Origin: Mycobacterium avium subsp. avium
Lineage (GTDB): Bacteria; Actinomycetota; Actinomycetes; Mycobacteriales; Mycobacteriaceae
DNA: 64,000 nucleotides
NCBI RefSeq assembly: GCF_009741445.1
Contig: NZ_CP046507.1
Span: 3,286,001-3,350,000 of the forward strand
Direction of reading: 5' to 3'
The notes beneath the pieces are model-generated. The model saw nothing but the letters and a program-made list of their open reading frames with translations, searched no databases and was not told where the DNA came from. Below, one piece after another: positions 41,170-50,415 of this stretch; the stretch's first letter is position 1, and each line of letters begins with the position of its first letter. The position numbers and the translations under genes are program-made.

Positions 41170-41940
41170 TCAGCTGAATTGGGTGTGCGGGCGCGGCAGC
41201 GGGGTCCCGTCGACGACGATGTCCAGTTTTTCGTTGTAGAACGCGATCAGCCCGGCGATCTGGGCGACCGCGGGCAGCGGGTAGTGGTAGGTCCAGGCCA
41301 GGTCTTCGTGCACGACGTCGCCGACCCGCACCGACCAGTAGCCCGACGTCGTTCCCTTGTACGGGCACAGCGTCTGGGTGGCGCTGGGCTCCAGATGCGC
41401 GAAGTCGACGTCGGTGGGATCGATGTAATACCTGGTGGGCAAACCGGTTTCGAACAGCAGGACGGGAGATCTGGTGTCCGCCAACGTGATTCCTTCATGT
41501 TCGACGCGAACATGTCGGTGTGAGCGCAGCGCGTCCACCCGCGCGTACGGGTTGCGTGGATGGCCGTAGATCGGTTCGTCTTCTTCGAACCAGCGCAACG
41601 GATCCCATTCGAACCGCACGGTACCGGCCAGCGGGCCGTCGCCGTCGGCGTCGAACACCCGGGCCGCCGACTCACAGGTGCGGTCGCCGGCCACCACGGA
41701 GTACAGCCGCGACGGACCGAATTGCACTCGCTGAGCGTGGTTTTCGTCGCGCAGCAACTCGGTGCGCACGTCGGCCAGTGGAATGTAGTACTGCGGGTAG
41801 TAGGGGACCTCCCACACGTAGCGGGCGGCGGTGGTGTCGAAGACCAGCACGTCGCCCAGATAACCGCGGACCCGCCGCGGCGCCGGTTCGATCCGGCCCC
41901 GCGCGGCCGCCATCTGCGGGTAGTCCGGTTCGGCGGGCAT
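41170..41940 (-). CDS. DUF427 domain protein (Rv1056-like)
   Basis: A 256-residue protein with two DUF427 modules. The second contains the family signature LCPYKGTTSGYWSVRVGDVVHEDLAWTYHYP, preceded by TRYYIDPTDVDF. The N-terminal half shows a decayed version of the same pattern (YVWEVPYYPQYYIPLADV). DUF427 is a beta-barrel fold of unknown function. It is followed upstream by a 50-residue fragment frame 8 bp away. It corresponds in position to Rv1056, next to the variable region around tRNA-Leu. Confidence 0.88.
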   Translation of the reverse strand: MPAEPDYPQMAAARGRIEPAPRRVRGYLGDVLVFDTTAARYVWEVPYYPQYYIPLADVRTELLRDENHAQRVQFGPSRLYSVVAGDRTCESAARVFDADGDGPLAGTVRFEWDPLRWFEEDEPIYGHPRNPYARVDALRSHRHVRVEHEGITLADTRSPVLLFETGLPTRYYIDPTDVDFAHLEPSATQTLCPYKGTTSGYWSVRVGDVVHEDLAWTYHYPLPAVAQIAGLIAFYNEKLDIVVDGTPLPRPHTQFS

Positions 41941-41948
41941 CGTCGGCC

Positions 41949-42101
41949 CTACTGGTCCTTGGCGGCCAGTCCGGCCGGCGCGTGGGCGATCGTCCTCGTG
42001 ATCGCCGTGGCCTCCGACCGGTAGGCCTCGATCTCGTCGCCGCCGCGGCCTGTGATGGTGATCGTCTCGGCGCGGATGGCGTCGGGGCTGGGCGCGTCCA
42101 T
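41949..42101 (-). pseudogene. Truncated dienelactone-hydrolase N-terminus
   Basis: A 50-codon frame from an ATG at 42101 begins MDAPSPDAIRAETITITG and continues RGGDEIEAYR before ending at a TAG. The stretch ETITITGxxGDEIEAY is typical of the first beta strands of mycobacterial dienelactone hydrolases (about 240 residues). After it the sequence loses similarity and stops, so I read this as a remnant. It could also be a genuine small protein. It fills the space between the DUF427 gene and a membrane-protein gene, in a region that differs between species. Confidence 0.5.
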
Positions 42102-42117
42102 CACCACAACGTAGCCC

Positions 42118-42915
42118 TCAGCGCCGTTTGTCGCGCACCTTGTAGGTGGACGGCCACGACTTTCGAGATTCGTCCCCGGTCAACGGAGTTCCCATGCCGC
42201 CGACCTTGACGGCGTAGGCCTCCTTGCCGGGGCCGACCTCGCGATTGGCGTGTTCCTGGGCCAGGAAGTAGAGCTCGTCGATGGTGGCCTCGTCGTAGGC
42301 GACGAACGAGGTTTCCCGCTCCAGGTCGTCGATGCCGATCAGCATCCGGTCGGGCAGCAGCCGCGAGACCACCGCCGCCAGGCCCAGCAGCGCAAAGGGA
42401 ATGATCCAGTAGCACAGGAACGACAGCGGGGTCTTGGTGTCCAGCATGTAGGCGGGCGCCGCCCCGGCGGATCCCTGCAGCACCGACGGGATCGCCGACG
42501 ACACCGTCATCCCGGCGAACGTCGCCACCCAGATCCAGCCGAGGATTTTCACGATCCGGCCGAACAACTCGGTCTTGGCGACGTCGGGAGCCTGTTCGGC
42601 GGCGGCGAACTCGGCCACGAAGGGCTTCCCGATCAGCATCCCCGCCAGCGCCGCCAGGAAGATCCCGGCGTTGCTCAGCGGCAGGATCCACCGCTGCAGA
42701 AACGACTCGCTGAGCGTGAAGGCCAGCACGGCGAGAACCAAAAGCACTGCCACAGAAGCGAAGTCGAAGAGCTGCCAGCGCCTGCGCAGCACCCCGCCCA
42801 GACCCAGGCTGACCGCGGCGAGCGCCAGCGCGACCAGCACGGCCGCCACGAACGGAACGTTACCGACCAACACCCAATACACAATCCACGGCGCGAGGCC
42901 GAACAGCATGCCCAT
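42118..42915 (-). CDS. Multi-pass membrane protein, function unknown
   Basis: A 265-residue protein with about six membrane helices: LAPWIVYWVLVGNVPFVAAVLVALALAA, DFASVAVLLVLAVLAFTL, WILPLSNAGIFLAALAGMLI, IWVATFAGMTVSSAIP, and PLSFLCYWIIPFALLGLAAVV. A charged cytosolic C-terminus of about 65 residues follows (DDLERETSFVAYDEATIDELYFLAQEH). I do not recognise the family. It sits in a short block between the DUF427 gene and tRNA-Leu that I do not recall from M. tuberculosis. Confidence 0.78.
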   Translation of the reverse strand: MGMLFGLAPWIVYWVLVGNVPFVAAVLVALALAAVSLGLGGVLRRRWQLFDFASVAVLLVLAVLAFTLSESFLQRWILPLSNAGIFLAALAGMLIGKPFVAEFAAAEQAPDVAKTELFGRIVKILGWIWVATFAGMTVSSAIPSVLQGSAGAAPAYMLDTKTPLSFLCYWIIPFALLGLAAVVSRLLPDRMLIGIDDLERETSFVAYDEATIDELYFLAQEHANREVGPGKEAYAVKVGGMGTPLTGDESRKSWPSTYKVRDKRR

Positions 42916-42979
42916 GCTGGGTCAGTGTATGAGTGGCCGTCGGCGCCGCCGCCGGCGGCTGGCCCAAACTCTTGGTCCA

Positions 42980-44242
<1,263 letters not shown>

Positions 44243-44401
44243 TTACTCGGCCGGACGGCTGCGAGCCCGCTCGTCGTTGGCCACCCGGGCGGATACTTCG
44301 AATTCGCCTCTGCGCCAAGCGATTAGGTGCTCATTTCGGCCACCGGGCGGCGCGGCGCCCCGGACGGTCACGGACCCGGCGCGTCCGGCCGGGAGTTTCG
44401 G

Positions 44402-44475
44402 TGCCCCCAGTCGGACTCGAACCGACACTGGGCGGATTTTAAGTCCGCTGCCTCTGCCAATTGGGCTATGGGGGC
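44402..44475 (-). tRNA. leuX: tRNA-Leu (anticodon UAA)
   Basis: The minus strand folds into a cloverleaf. The acceptor GCCCCCA pairs with TGGGGGC plus discriminator A, a 3-bp D stem GCC/GGC closes an 11-base loop, the anticodon stem GCGGA/TCCGC encloses loop CTTAAAA (anticodon TAA), and the T arm is GTCGG-TTCGAGT-CCGAC. CCA is not encoded. The gene has 74 bases and a 5-base variable region, unlike the long-arm type II tRNA-Leu of most bacteria, although the anticodon reads UUA. It matches leuX at the equivalent M. tuberculosis site, a known neighbour of integrase remnants. Confidence 0.93.
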
Positions 44476-44828
44476 CCGGCGGCGAATCTAGCGCGTGGCG
44501 GCTGGTTTCACCGCACCGCGTCGGGTCGGCAATTTGCCAGACGTACAACATGCGGTTCCGCTGAGCGTGTATTAGGATCCGCGCGCCGCGCGCGATTACT
44601 TCCGGCGAGCGTTTACTCCAGATGACAGGCGGATGTCGTCCGACAGGACCGTGTTAAAACTGCCGCCCTCGTCGTTAAGAAGCCGTAAACGGCTGTCATC
44701 TCAGGCCTTTCGATCGGGAACGTGGAGTCGTGGATCGATAGCGTCTTGCCCACGCACAGCGGCCGCGAGGCGAGCGCACGGGTCGATCCACACCGGGGGT
44801 CGGCCAGCTTGAGCACGAGGAGCAATGG
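44476..44828 (+). promoter_or_regulatory. 353-bp gene-free leader/promoter region of the PE-PPE-esx cassette
   Basis: No gene is supported between tRNA-Leu and the PE start. The region holds the GTTAA-type boxes at 44653 and 44674, a possible ECF-like GGGAAC at 44716, and a 9-bp inverted repeat, GTGGATCGA (44730-44738) with TCGATCCAC (44783-44791), which would form a long hairpin in the 5' leader. A GAGGAG ribosome-binding site at 44816 serves the ATG at 44829. Confidence 0.5.
44674..44689 (+). promoter_or_regulatory. 16-bp box shared with the kdp promoter
   Basis: GTTAAGAAGCCGTAAA agrees at 14 of 16 positions with GTTAACAAACCGTAAA at 50245. A weaker copy (GTTAAAACTGCCG) begins at 44653, 21 bp upstream, i.e. 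two helical turns. This is the pattern expected for a dimeric OmpR-type regulator such as TrcR or KdpE, both encoded nearby. The binding protein is not known from sequence. Confidence 0.4.
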
Positions 44829-45722
44829 ATGTCATTTCTGACGACAACGACTGAGGAGATGTTAGCCGCCGAGGCGCTGCTCAGTGGGATCAACAGCAAT
44901 CTCGCGGCGCAAAACGCCGGCGCGGCCTCGGCGACGACCGCCATCGCCCCCGCCGCCGCCGACCCGGTGTCAGCCCAGCAGGCGGCCATCTTCTCGGCCT
45001 ACGGCACCCAGTACCAGGCGATCGCGTCCGAGGCGCAGACGCTGCTGGAACAGTATTCGCAGACCCTGGGCATCAGTTCCAACAGCTACGGCGACACCGA
45101 GGCCGTCAACGCCAGCCAGACCGCGATGCAGGCGCTGAGCGCCGCGGACCCCACCGCCAGCGCGGCCACCGGCTCCAACCCGATCGACATCTTGGCGTGG
45201 CTGCTGGGCTTCAACGGCCAGTCCAGCGGCGGTCTGGGCGGCATGTTCGGCCTGTCGAGCAACGGCGCCAACATCGGCAACATCGGTATCGGCAACTGGG
45301 CGTCGGCCACCTCGAACCTGCTCGGCCTGGCCGGTGGTGGGCTGCTGGACACCTCCGGCGCCGACGCCGCCGCCGGCGCCGACCTGGCCACCTCGACCGC
45401 ACCGGTGGAAACCGGCGTGGGCGGGGCCGGTGTCGGTGGCGTGGCGGGCATGGGTGCGATGCCGGCCGCCGCGATGGGCCAGGCGACCACCGTCAGCAAA
45501 CTGTCCGTGCCACCGAGTTGGGCCGGCGCCACCCCGGTGGTCGGTTCCAGCAGCGCGCCGCTGCAAACGGTGGGCTGGACCGCCGCAGCTCCGCAGGCCG
45601 GCGTCGGCACGGTGGTGCCGGGCATGCCCGGGGTGGGGACCATGGCGCGCAACAGCGCCGGTTTCGGGGCGCCACGCTACGGCGTCAAACCGATCGTCAT
45701 GCCCAAGCCGGCGACGGTCTAG
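44829..45722 (+). CDS. PE-family protein with SVP-like C-terminal domain (PE8-like)
   Basis: A 297-residue PE protein. The PE domain is about 1-95 (MSFLTTTTEEMLAAEALL) and ends with YGDTE, the YxxxD/E type VII secretion signal. The middle is Gly/Ala/Asn-rich (GNIGIGNWASATSNLLGLAGGG). The C-terminus has SVPPSWAG, PGMPGVG and GFGAPRYGVKPIVMPKP, which is also the ending of the adjacent PPE protein. It corresponds to PE8 (Rv1040c). It should form a heterodimer with the PPE and be exported by ESX-5. The ATG at 44829 is favoured over 44825 by ribosome-binding-site spacing. Confidence 0.92.
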   Translation: MSFLTTTTEEMLAAEALLSGINSNLAAQNAGAASATTAIAPAAADPVSAQQAAIFSAYGTQYQAIASEAQTLLEQYSQTLGISSNSYGDTEAVNASQTAMQALSAADPTASAATGSNPIDILAWLLGFNGQSSGGLGGMFGLSSNGANIGNIGIGNWASATSNLLGLAGGGLLDTSGADAAAGADLATSTAPVETGVGGAGVGGVAGMGAMPAAAMGQATTVSKLSVPPSWAGATPVVGSSSAPLQTVGWTAAAPQAGVGTVVPGMPGVGTMARNSAGFGAPRYGVKPIVMPKPATV

Positions 45723-45771
45723 GCAACCCAGGCAACAGTTTTCAACCGATTCGAGGAGCGGGATACACAAA

Positions 45772-46920
45772 ATGGTTCTTGACTTTGCGGCGGTTCCACC
45801 GGAAATCACCTCGGCGCTCATGTACGCCGGCGCGGGCTCGGGCCCGCTGATGGCGGCGGCGACGGCGTACGCCAACCTGTCCGCCGAGGTGAGCAGCACC
45901 GCCAGCCAATGGGAGTCGATCATCTCGCTGCTGACCACCGAACAGTGGACGGGCGGCGGGTCGGCCGCGGCGGCGGCCGCGGCGCAGCCCATCGTGTCCT
46001 ACCTGACCACCACGGCGGCCGCGCTCGAGCAGGCCAGCGCGCAGGCCACCGCGTCGGCGGCCGCCTACGAAGCGGCGTTCGCCGCGACGGTGCCGCCGCC
46101 GGTGATCGCCGCCAACCGGTCGTTGCTGGCAACGCTGGTGGCGACCAACTTCCTGGGTGTCAACTCGGCGGCCATCGCGGCGACCGAAGCGCAGTACGCC
46201 GAGATGTGGGTGCAGGACGCCACCATGATGGCCACCTACCAGGCGGCCTCGGCGGCCGCCGGAGTGCTGCAGCCGGTGACGCCGCTGACCTCGACCACCA
46301 ACCCCGGAGCGGCCGCGGCCGTTGACAACGGCGCCGTCGCCTTCGACGCGACGAACAGCACGGCGCAGACGGCGGGTCTGGACCTCTCGTCGCTGATCAC
46401 GTCGCCCCCCACCGACGGCCTGCTGCAGTCCATCGACGATCTGCTGGGCACCCCGTCGTTCCTCAACGCGACCAACGGCGCGATCAACACCGCAGCCTGG
46501 TGGGTCTGTGCCACCATCCCGAACGCGGTGTCGCTGGGCAAGACCCTGGGGACCGTGCCGGCGATCCCGTTCTCGCTCACCGACTCGGTTGCGCCGGCGG
46601 CGGGAGCGGCCATCACGCCGGGCATGATGGTGGGCTCGGTGACGGGCGCCGGTGCGTCGGCGGCGGTGGGCGAGGCGTCCGCGGTGGGCGGGCTGTCGGT
46701 GCCCGCCAGCTGGTCGGCGGCCGCGCCGGCCACATCGCTGGCCTCGTCGGCCGCCCCGCTGGAGGGCTCGGGCTGGACCGTCGCCTCCGAGGCCGAGCCG
46801 GTCACCGCGATGCCCGGCATGCCGGGGGCGGCGGCCGCGGCCAAGGGCGCCGGCGCCTACGGCAGCGGACCCCGGTACGGCTTCAAGCCGATCGTCATGC
46901 CCAAACAGGTCGTCGTCTAA
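45772..46920 (+). CDS. PPE-family protein, SVP subgroup (PPE15-like)
   Basis: A 382-residue PPE protein. It starts MVLDFAAVPPEITS with the PPE motif at 9-11 and carries the WxG-type motif QWTGG at residues 58-62. The helical PPE domain covers about 1-180, a Ser/Thr/Ala linker follows, and the SVP C-terminus reads GGLSVPASWSAAAP and GSGPRYGFKPIVMPKQ. It is the partner of the PE encoded 49 bp upstream and corresponds to PPE15 (Rv1039c), which is reported as a cell-surface/ESX-5-type substrate. esxJ and esxI homologues follow, forming one secretion cassette. Confidence 0.92.
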   Translation: MVLDFAAVPPEITSALMYAGAGSGPLMAAATAYANLSAEVSSTASQWESIISLLTTEQWTGGGSAAAAAAAQPIVSYLTTTAAALEQASAQATASAAAYEAAFAATVPPPVIAANRSLLATLVATNFLGVNSAAIAATEAQYAEMWVQDATMMATYQAASAAAGVLQPVTPLTSTTNPGAAAAVDNGAVAFDATNSTAQTAGLDLSSLITSPPTDGLLQSIDDLLGTPSFLNATNGAINTAAWWVCATIPNAVSLGKTLGTVPAIPFSLTDSVAPAAGAAITPGMMVGSVTGAGASAAVGEASAVGGLSVPASWSAAAPATSLASSAAPLEGSGWTVASEAEPVTAMPGMPGAAAAAKGAGAYGSGPRYGFKPIVMPKQVVV

Positions 46921-47082
46921 CGATGAGACCGCGGATAAGGCGAATAAGGGGGTAGATGTCACCCGTTTGAGGCGAGCAATTAACCGGCAGGCCGTAATCT
47001 ATTTCCAACGCGGCCACCACCGCATCAATTACAACTGTTAAGACTTCGGCGAACTGAAGCTTCAAGATAGGAGACAGCCGAG

Positions 47083-47379
47083 ATGGCAACACGTTTTATG
47101 ACTGACCCGCACGAAATGCGGGCGATGGCGGGCCGCTTCGAGGTGCACGCCCAGACCGTGGAGGACGAGGCCCGCAAGATGTGGGCGTCGTCGATGAACA
47201 TCGCCGGTGCGGGCTGGAGTGGTCAGGCCCAGGCGACCTCGTACGACACGATGGGTCAGGTCAACCAGGCCTTCCGCAACATCGTCAACATGCTGCACGG
47301 GGTGCGTGACGGGCTGATCCGCGACGCCAACAACTACGAGCAGCAAGAGCAGGCTTCGCAGCAGATCCTCAGCAGCTAG
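47083..47379 (+). CDS. esxJ: WXG100 protein EsxJ (QILSS subfamily)
   Basis: A 98-residue Esx protein of the EsxM/J/K/P/W group, recognised by its C-terminal QQILSS. The WXG turn is GWSGQ (about 46), and the secretion motif YEQQE follows near residue 85. It pairs with the EsxI-type protein encoded 42 bp downstream to make a helical-hairpin heterodimer exported by ESX-5. A GGAGACAG ribosome-binding site precedes the ATG. The gap of 162 bp to the PPE gene may contain its own promoter. Confidence 0.94.
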   Translation: MATRFMTDPHEMRAMAGRFEVHAQTVEDEARKMWASSMNIAGAGWSGQAQATSYDTMGQVNQAFRNIVNMLHGVRDGLIRDANNYEQQEQASQQILSS

Positions 47380-47421
47380 CCCAGAACTGCTGCCGTCCAA
47401 CACTTTTAAGGAGCAATCGCT

Positions 47422-47706
47422 ATGAGCATCAACTACCAGTTCGGCGATGTCGACGCCCACGGTGCGCTCATCCGCGCCCAGGCCGCGTCCCTGGAGGCCG
47501 AGCACCAGGCCATCATTCGTGATGTGCTGGCTGCCGGTGACTTCTGGGGCGGTGCCGGTTCGGTGGCCTGCCAGGAGTTCATCACCCAGTTGGGTCGCAA
47601 CTTCCAGGTGATCTACGAGCAGGCCAACGCCCACGGCCAGAAGGTCCAGACCGCGGGCAGCAACATGGCCAGCACCGACAGCGCCGTCGGGTCCAGCTGG
47701 GCCTGA
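47422..47706 (+). CDS. esxI: WXG100 protein EsxI (Mtb9.9 subfamily)
   Basis: A 94-residue Esx protein of the EsxN/I/L/O/V (Mtb9.9) group, beginning MSINYQFGDVDAHGA with the turn motif FWGGAG (about 41-46). It is the partner of EsxJ and the last gene of the cassette. A strong GC hairpin with a T-run lies 16 bp after the stop. The group is highly conserved and repeated in mycobacterial genomes, so the exact paralogue letter rests on neighbourhood rather than sequence. Confidence 0.94.
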   Translation: MSINYQFGDVDAHGALIRAQAASLEAEHQAIIRDVLAAGDFWGGAGSVACQEFITQLGRNFQVIYEQANAHGQKVQTAGSNMASTDSAVGSSWA

Positions 47707-47721
47707 CAACCGTCTCGAAAC

Positions 47722-47755
47722 AAACGGGGCCGCGCCTGGTGCGCGGCCCCGTTTT
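47722..47755 (+). terminator. Intrinsic terminator after esxI
   Basis: A 14-bp perfect stem, AAACGGGGCCGCGC with loop CTGGT, is followed directly by a run of five T. It separates the PE-PPE-esx cassette from trcRS and is among the strongest terminator signals in the window. Confidence 0.88.
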
Positions 47756-47916
47756 TCGTCGGTAGAGCACACTAATACGCCTGTGCGGCAAGGCTTTTAG
47801 ATCCGGTCGCCGCCGCGCGGAAATAGCCGCGCCGGCCGCGACACCCCGGCTCCCACATTTGAGAACTCTATGAACTCGGTGACAGTCCTATGTGTGCGTC
47901 GCCAGAATGTAGGAGC

Positions 47917-48690
47917 ATGACCGTAATGTCGGGACAATCAGCCGCGCAGCGGCCACGCCAGGCCATCCTGGGGCAGTTGCCCAGGATCTACCGCGCCGAC
48001 GGGTCACCGATCAGGGTTTTGCTGGTCGACGACGAGCCGGCGCTGACCAACCTGGTGAAGATGGCGCTGCACTACGAGGGCTGGGTGGTCGACATCGCCC
48101 ACAACGGACGCGAGGCCATGGCCAAGTTCGACCGGGCGGCCCCCGACGTGCTGGTGCTCGACATCATGCTGCCCGACGTGGACGGCCTGCGGATCCTGGA
48201 GCGGGTTCGCCAGTCCGACGCCTACACGCCAACGCTTTTCCTCACCGCGCGCGACTCGGTGATGGACCGGGTGACCGGCCTCACCGCGGGCGCCGACGAC
48301 TACATGACCAAACCGTTCAGCCTCGAGGAGCTGGTCGCCCGGCTGCGCGGGCTGTTGCGCCGCGCCAGCCAGCAGCCCGCCCCGACCGCCGAAACCCTCA
48401 AGGTCGGCGACCTGGTGGTGGACACCGCCAGCCGCGAGGTCACCCGCGGCGACACACCGGTATCGTTGTCGTCCACCGAGTTCGAGCTGCTGCGCTTTTT
48501 GATGCGCAACCCCCGCCGCGCGCTCAGCCGCACCGAGATCCTGGACCGGGTGTGGAACTACGACTTCGCCGGGCGCACCAGCATCGTGGACCTGTACATC
48601 TCGTACCTGAGGAAGAAGATCGACTCCGGCCGCGAGCCGATGATCCACACCGTCCGCGGTGTCGGATACATGCTGCGGCCGGCGGAATGA
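47917..48690 (+). CDS. trcR: Two-component response regulator TrcR
   Basis: A 257-residue OmpR/PhoB-type regulator. The receiver domain (about 33-150) has acidic pocket DDE (38-40), phosphorylated Asp82 in VLDIMLPDVDG, and Lys132 in TKPFS. The winged-helix DNA-binding domain ends with RTSIVDLYISYLRKKID and VRGVGYML. Its length and sequence match M. tuberculosis TrcR, including the 30-residue N-terminal extension PRQAILGQLPRIYRADG. It is known to bind AT-rich DNA, to autoregulate and to control Rv1057. A direct repeat, GAACTC-TAT-GAACTC, lies 40 bp upstream (47863). The cognate kinase overlaps its 3' end. Confidence 0.95.
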   Translation: MTVMSGQSAAQRPRQAILGQLPRIYRADGSPIRVLLVDDEPALTNLVKMALHYEGWVVDIAHNGREAMAKFDRAAPDVLVLDIMLPDVDGLRILERVRQSDAYTPTLFLTARDSVMDRVTGLTAGADDYMTKPFSLEELVARLRGLLRRASQQPAPTAETLKVGDLVVDTASREVTRGDTPVSLSSTEFELLRFLMRNPRRALSRTEILDRVWNYDFAGRTSIVDLYISYLRKKIDSGREPMIHTVRGVGYMLRPAE

Positions 48691-50225
48691 CCCGAGACCG
48701 CGACACCGCATCCGGGGGATTTCCCCGGTGGTTTCCCTCCTCGCTGCGCCGCCAACTGCTGTTCGGCGTGCTGGCGGTGGTCAGCGTGGTGCTGGTGACG
48801 GTCGGCTTCGTCTCGGTGTTGAGCCTGCGCGGCTACGTCAACGCCATGAGCGACGCCGACGCCGCCGAATCGTTGGACGCGTTCAGCCACCAGTACACCA
48901 AATACCGCAACGGCGAACATGTTTCGCCACATCCGGGCACCCCGCCGATCCAACAGGCCATCCTGGAATTCACCGGCCAGACGCCGGGGAACCTGATCGC
49001 GGTGCTGCGCAACGGCGCCGTGATCGGCTCGGCGGTCTTCTCCGAGGACGAACCCCGGCCCGCACCCCCCGACGTCGTCCGCGACCTCGCCGCCCAGTCG
49101 TGGAAGGACAGCCCGCCGCGCACCGAAATCCTGGGCAGGCTGGGGCCGTACCGGGTCAACAGCACCGTGAACGGCTCGGACGTGCTGGTGGTCGGGGTGT
49201 CACACAACCTGGCCGACCGGATCATCGCGCGCAAACAACTCACCACCGTGGCGCTGACCGCATCGGCGCTGCTGCTCACCGCCGGGCTGACGGTGTGGGT
49301 GGTCGGCTACACGCTGCGCCCGCTGCGCCGGCTGGCGGCGATCGCCGCCCACGTCGCCGCGATGCCGCTCACCGACGACGACCACCGGATCACGGTCCGG
49401 GTGCAACCGCAGGACACCGACCCGCAAAACGAGGTCGGGATCGTCGGGCATGCGCTGAATCGGTTGCTGGACAACGTGGATAGCGCCCTGGCGCATCGGG
49501 TCGACTCCGATCTGCGGATGCGCCAATTCATTACCGACGCCAGCCATGAGCTCCGGACACCGCTGGCCGCCATTCAGGGCTACGCCGAACTGACCCGTCA
49601 GGACAGCTCGGCGCTGCCGCCCACCACCGAATACGCGCTGGCCCGCATCGAGTCCGAGGCGCGGCGGATGGCGCTCCTGGTCGACGAGCTGCTGCTGCTT
49701 TCCCGGCTGGGTGAGGGCCAGGACCTGCAGTCCGAGGACGTCGACTTGACCGAGGTGGTCAGCGACGCGGTGAACGACGCGATGGTGGCCGCCCCCGCCC
49801 ACCACTGGGTCAAAGACCTGCCGGACGAACCGGTATGGGTGCGCGGCGACCAGGCCCGGCTGCATCAGTTGGTCAGCAATCTGCTCGGCAACGCCCGCGT
49901 GCACACCCCGCCCGGGGTCACGGTGACGACCGCGATCCGCTGTCACCGCGGCGGCCGCGAGGCGCCGTTCGCCGAGCTGACCGTCACCGACGACGGCCCC
50001 GGCATCGACGCGGACCTGCTGCCCAACCTGTTCGAGCGGTTCGTCCGGGCCGACAAGTCGAGGTCCGACGGCTCGGGCCACGGGCTGGGGCTGGCCATCG
50101 TCAGCTCGATCGTCAAGGCCCACCACGGCTCGGTGGGCGTCGAATCCACCGCGGGCAGGACGGTGTTCCGGGTCCGGCTCCCGCTGATCGACGGACCGGG
50201 AACCCTTGGTGCAGCGGGTCTTTGA
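48687..50225 (+). CDS. trcS: Two-component sensor histidine kinase TrcS
   Basis: A 512-residue membrane kinase. A first helix (23-48), an extracytoplasmic sensor (50-185) and a second helix (186-208) precede a HAMP linker (209-275). The HisKA domain has His287 in ITDASHELRTPL, and the HATPase domain has N (NLLGNARVHT), G1 (DDGPGID) and G2 (GSGHGLGLAIV) boxes. Its ATG overlaps the trcR stop (ATGA), so translation is coupled. The signal sensed is unknown. kdp genes follow 190 bp downstream in the same direction. Confidence 0.95.
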   Translation: MTRDRDTASGGFPRWFPSSLRRQLLFGVLAVVSVVLVTVGFVSVLSLRGYVNAMSDADAAESLDAFSHQYTKYRNGEHVSPHPGTPPIQQAILEFTGQTPGNLIAVLRNGAVIGSAVFSEDEPRPAPPDVVRDLAAQSWKDSPPRTEILGRLGPYRVNSTVNGSDVLVVGVSHNLADRIIARKQLTTVALTASALLLTAGLTVWVVGYTLRPLRRLAAIAAHVAAMPLTDDDHRITVRVQPQDTDPQNEVGIVGHALNRLLDNVDSALAHRVDSDLRMRQFITDASHELRTPLAAIQGYAELTRQDSSALPPTTEYALARIESEARRMALLVDELLLLSRLGEGQDLQSEDVDLTEVVSDAVNDAMVAAPAHHWVKDLPDEPVWVRGDQARLHQLVSNLLGNARVHTPPGVTVTTAIRCHRGGREAPFAELTVTDDGPGIDADLLPNLFERFVRADKSRSDGSGHGLGLAIVSSIVKAHHGSVGVESTAGRTVFRVRLPLIDGPGTLGAAGL

Positions 50226-50244
50226 CGGCCCCGCCGCAAGGGGC

Positions 50245-50292
50245 GTTAACAAACCGTAAAGGTGCACTACGGCCCCGTTAGGAAACCGTCAA
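50245..50292 (+). promoter_or_regulatory. Two 16-bp direct repeats in the kdp promoter
   Basis: GTTAACAAACCGTAAA (50245-50260) and GTTAGGAAACCGTCAA (50277-50292) agree at 13 of 16 positions and start 32 bp apart, three helical turns, so a regulator could bind both on one DNA face. KdpE or TrcR are the obvious candidates. The rest of the 190-bp leader (to 50,415) has an AT-rich GATTAATTTC stretch near 50,328 and a small GCCCCGC-TTCG-GGGC-like hairpin near 50,350; no riboswitch is recognised. Confidence 0.5.
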
Positions 50293-50415
50293 CCAAAGGC
50301 CCTGGCAGCCCGGGCCCGATTAATTTCAAGCTGACTTCGCCTCGAGAGCCCCGCTTCGGGCCGGCTCGACGGAGCCCTTTTCGTATGCAGGTGATCGGCG
50401 CGGAACGGAGACAGG

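Noticed and set aside
44716..44745. ECF-sigma (SigM/SigE-like) promoter before the PE gene
   Set aside because: GGGAAC and CGTC are present but 20 bp apart, more than the usual 16-18 bp, so the match is weak.
50226..50415. Possible c-di-AMP (ydaO-type) riboswitch before kdp
   Set aside because: Kdp and Ktr genes are c-di-AMP riboswitch targets in some bacteria, but the conserved core motifs are not seen here.
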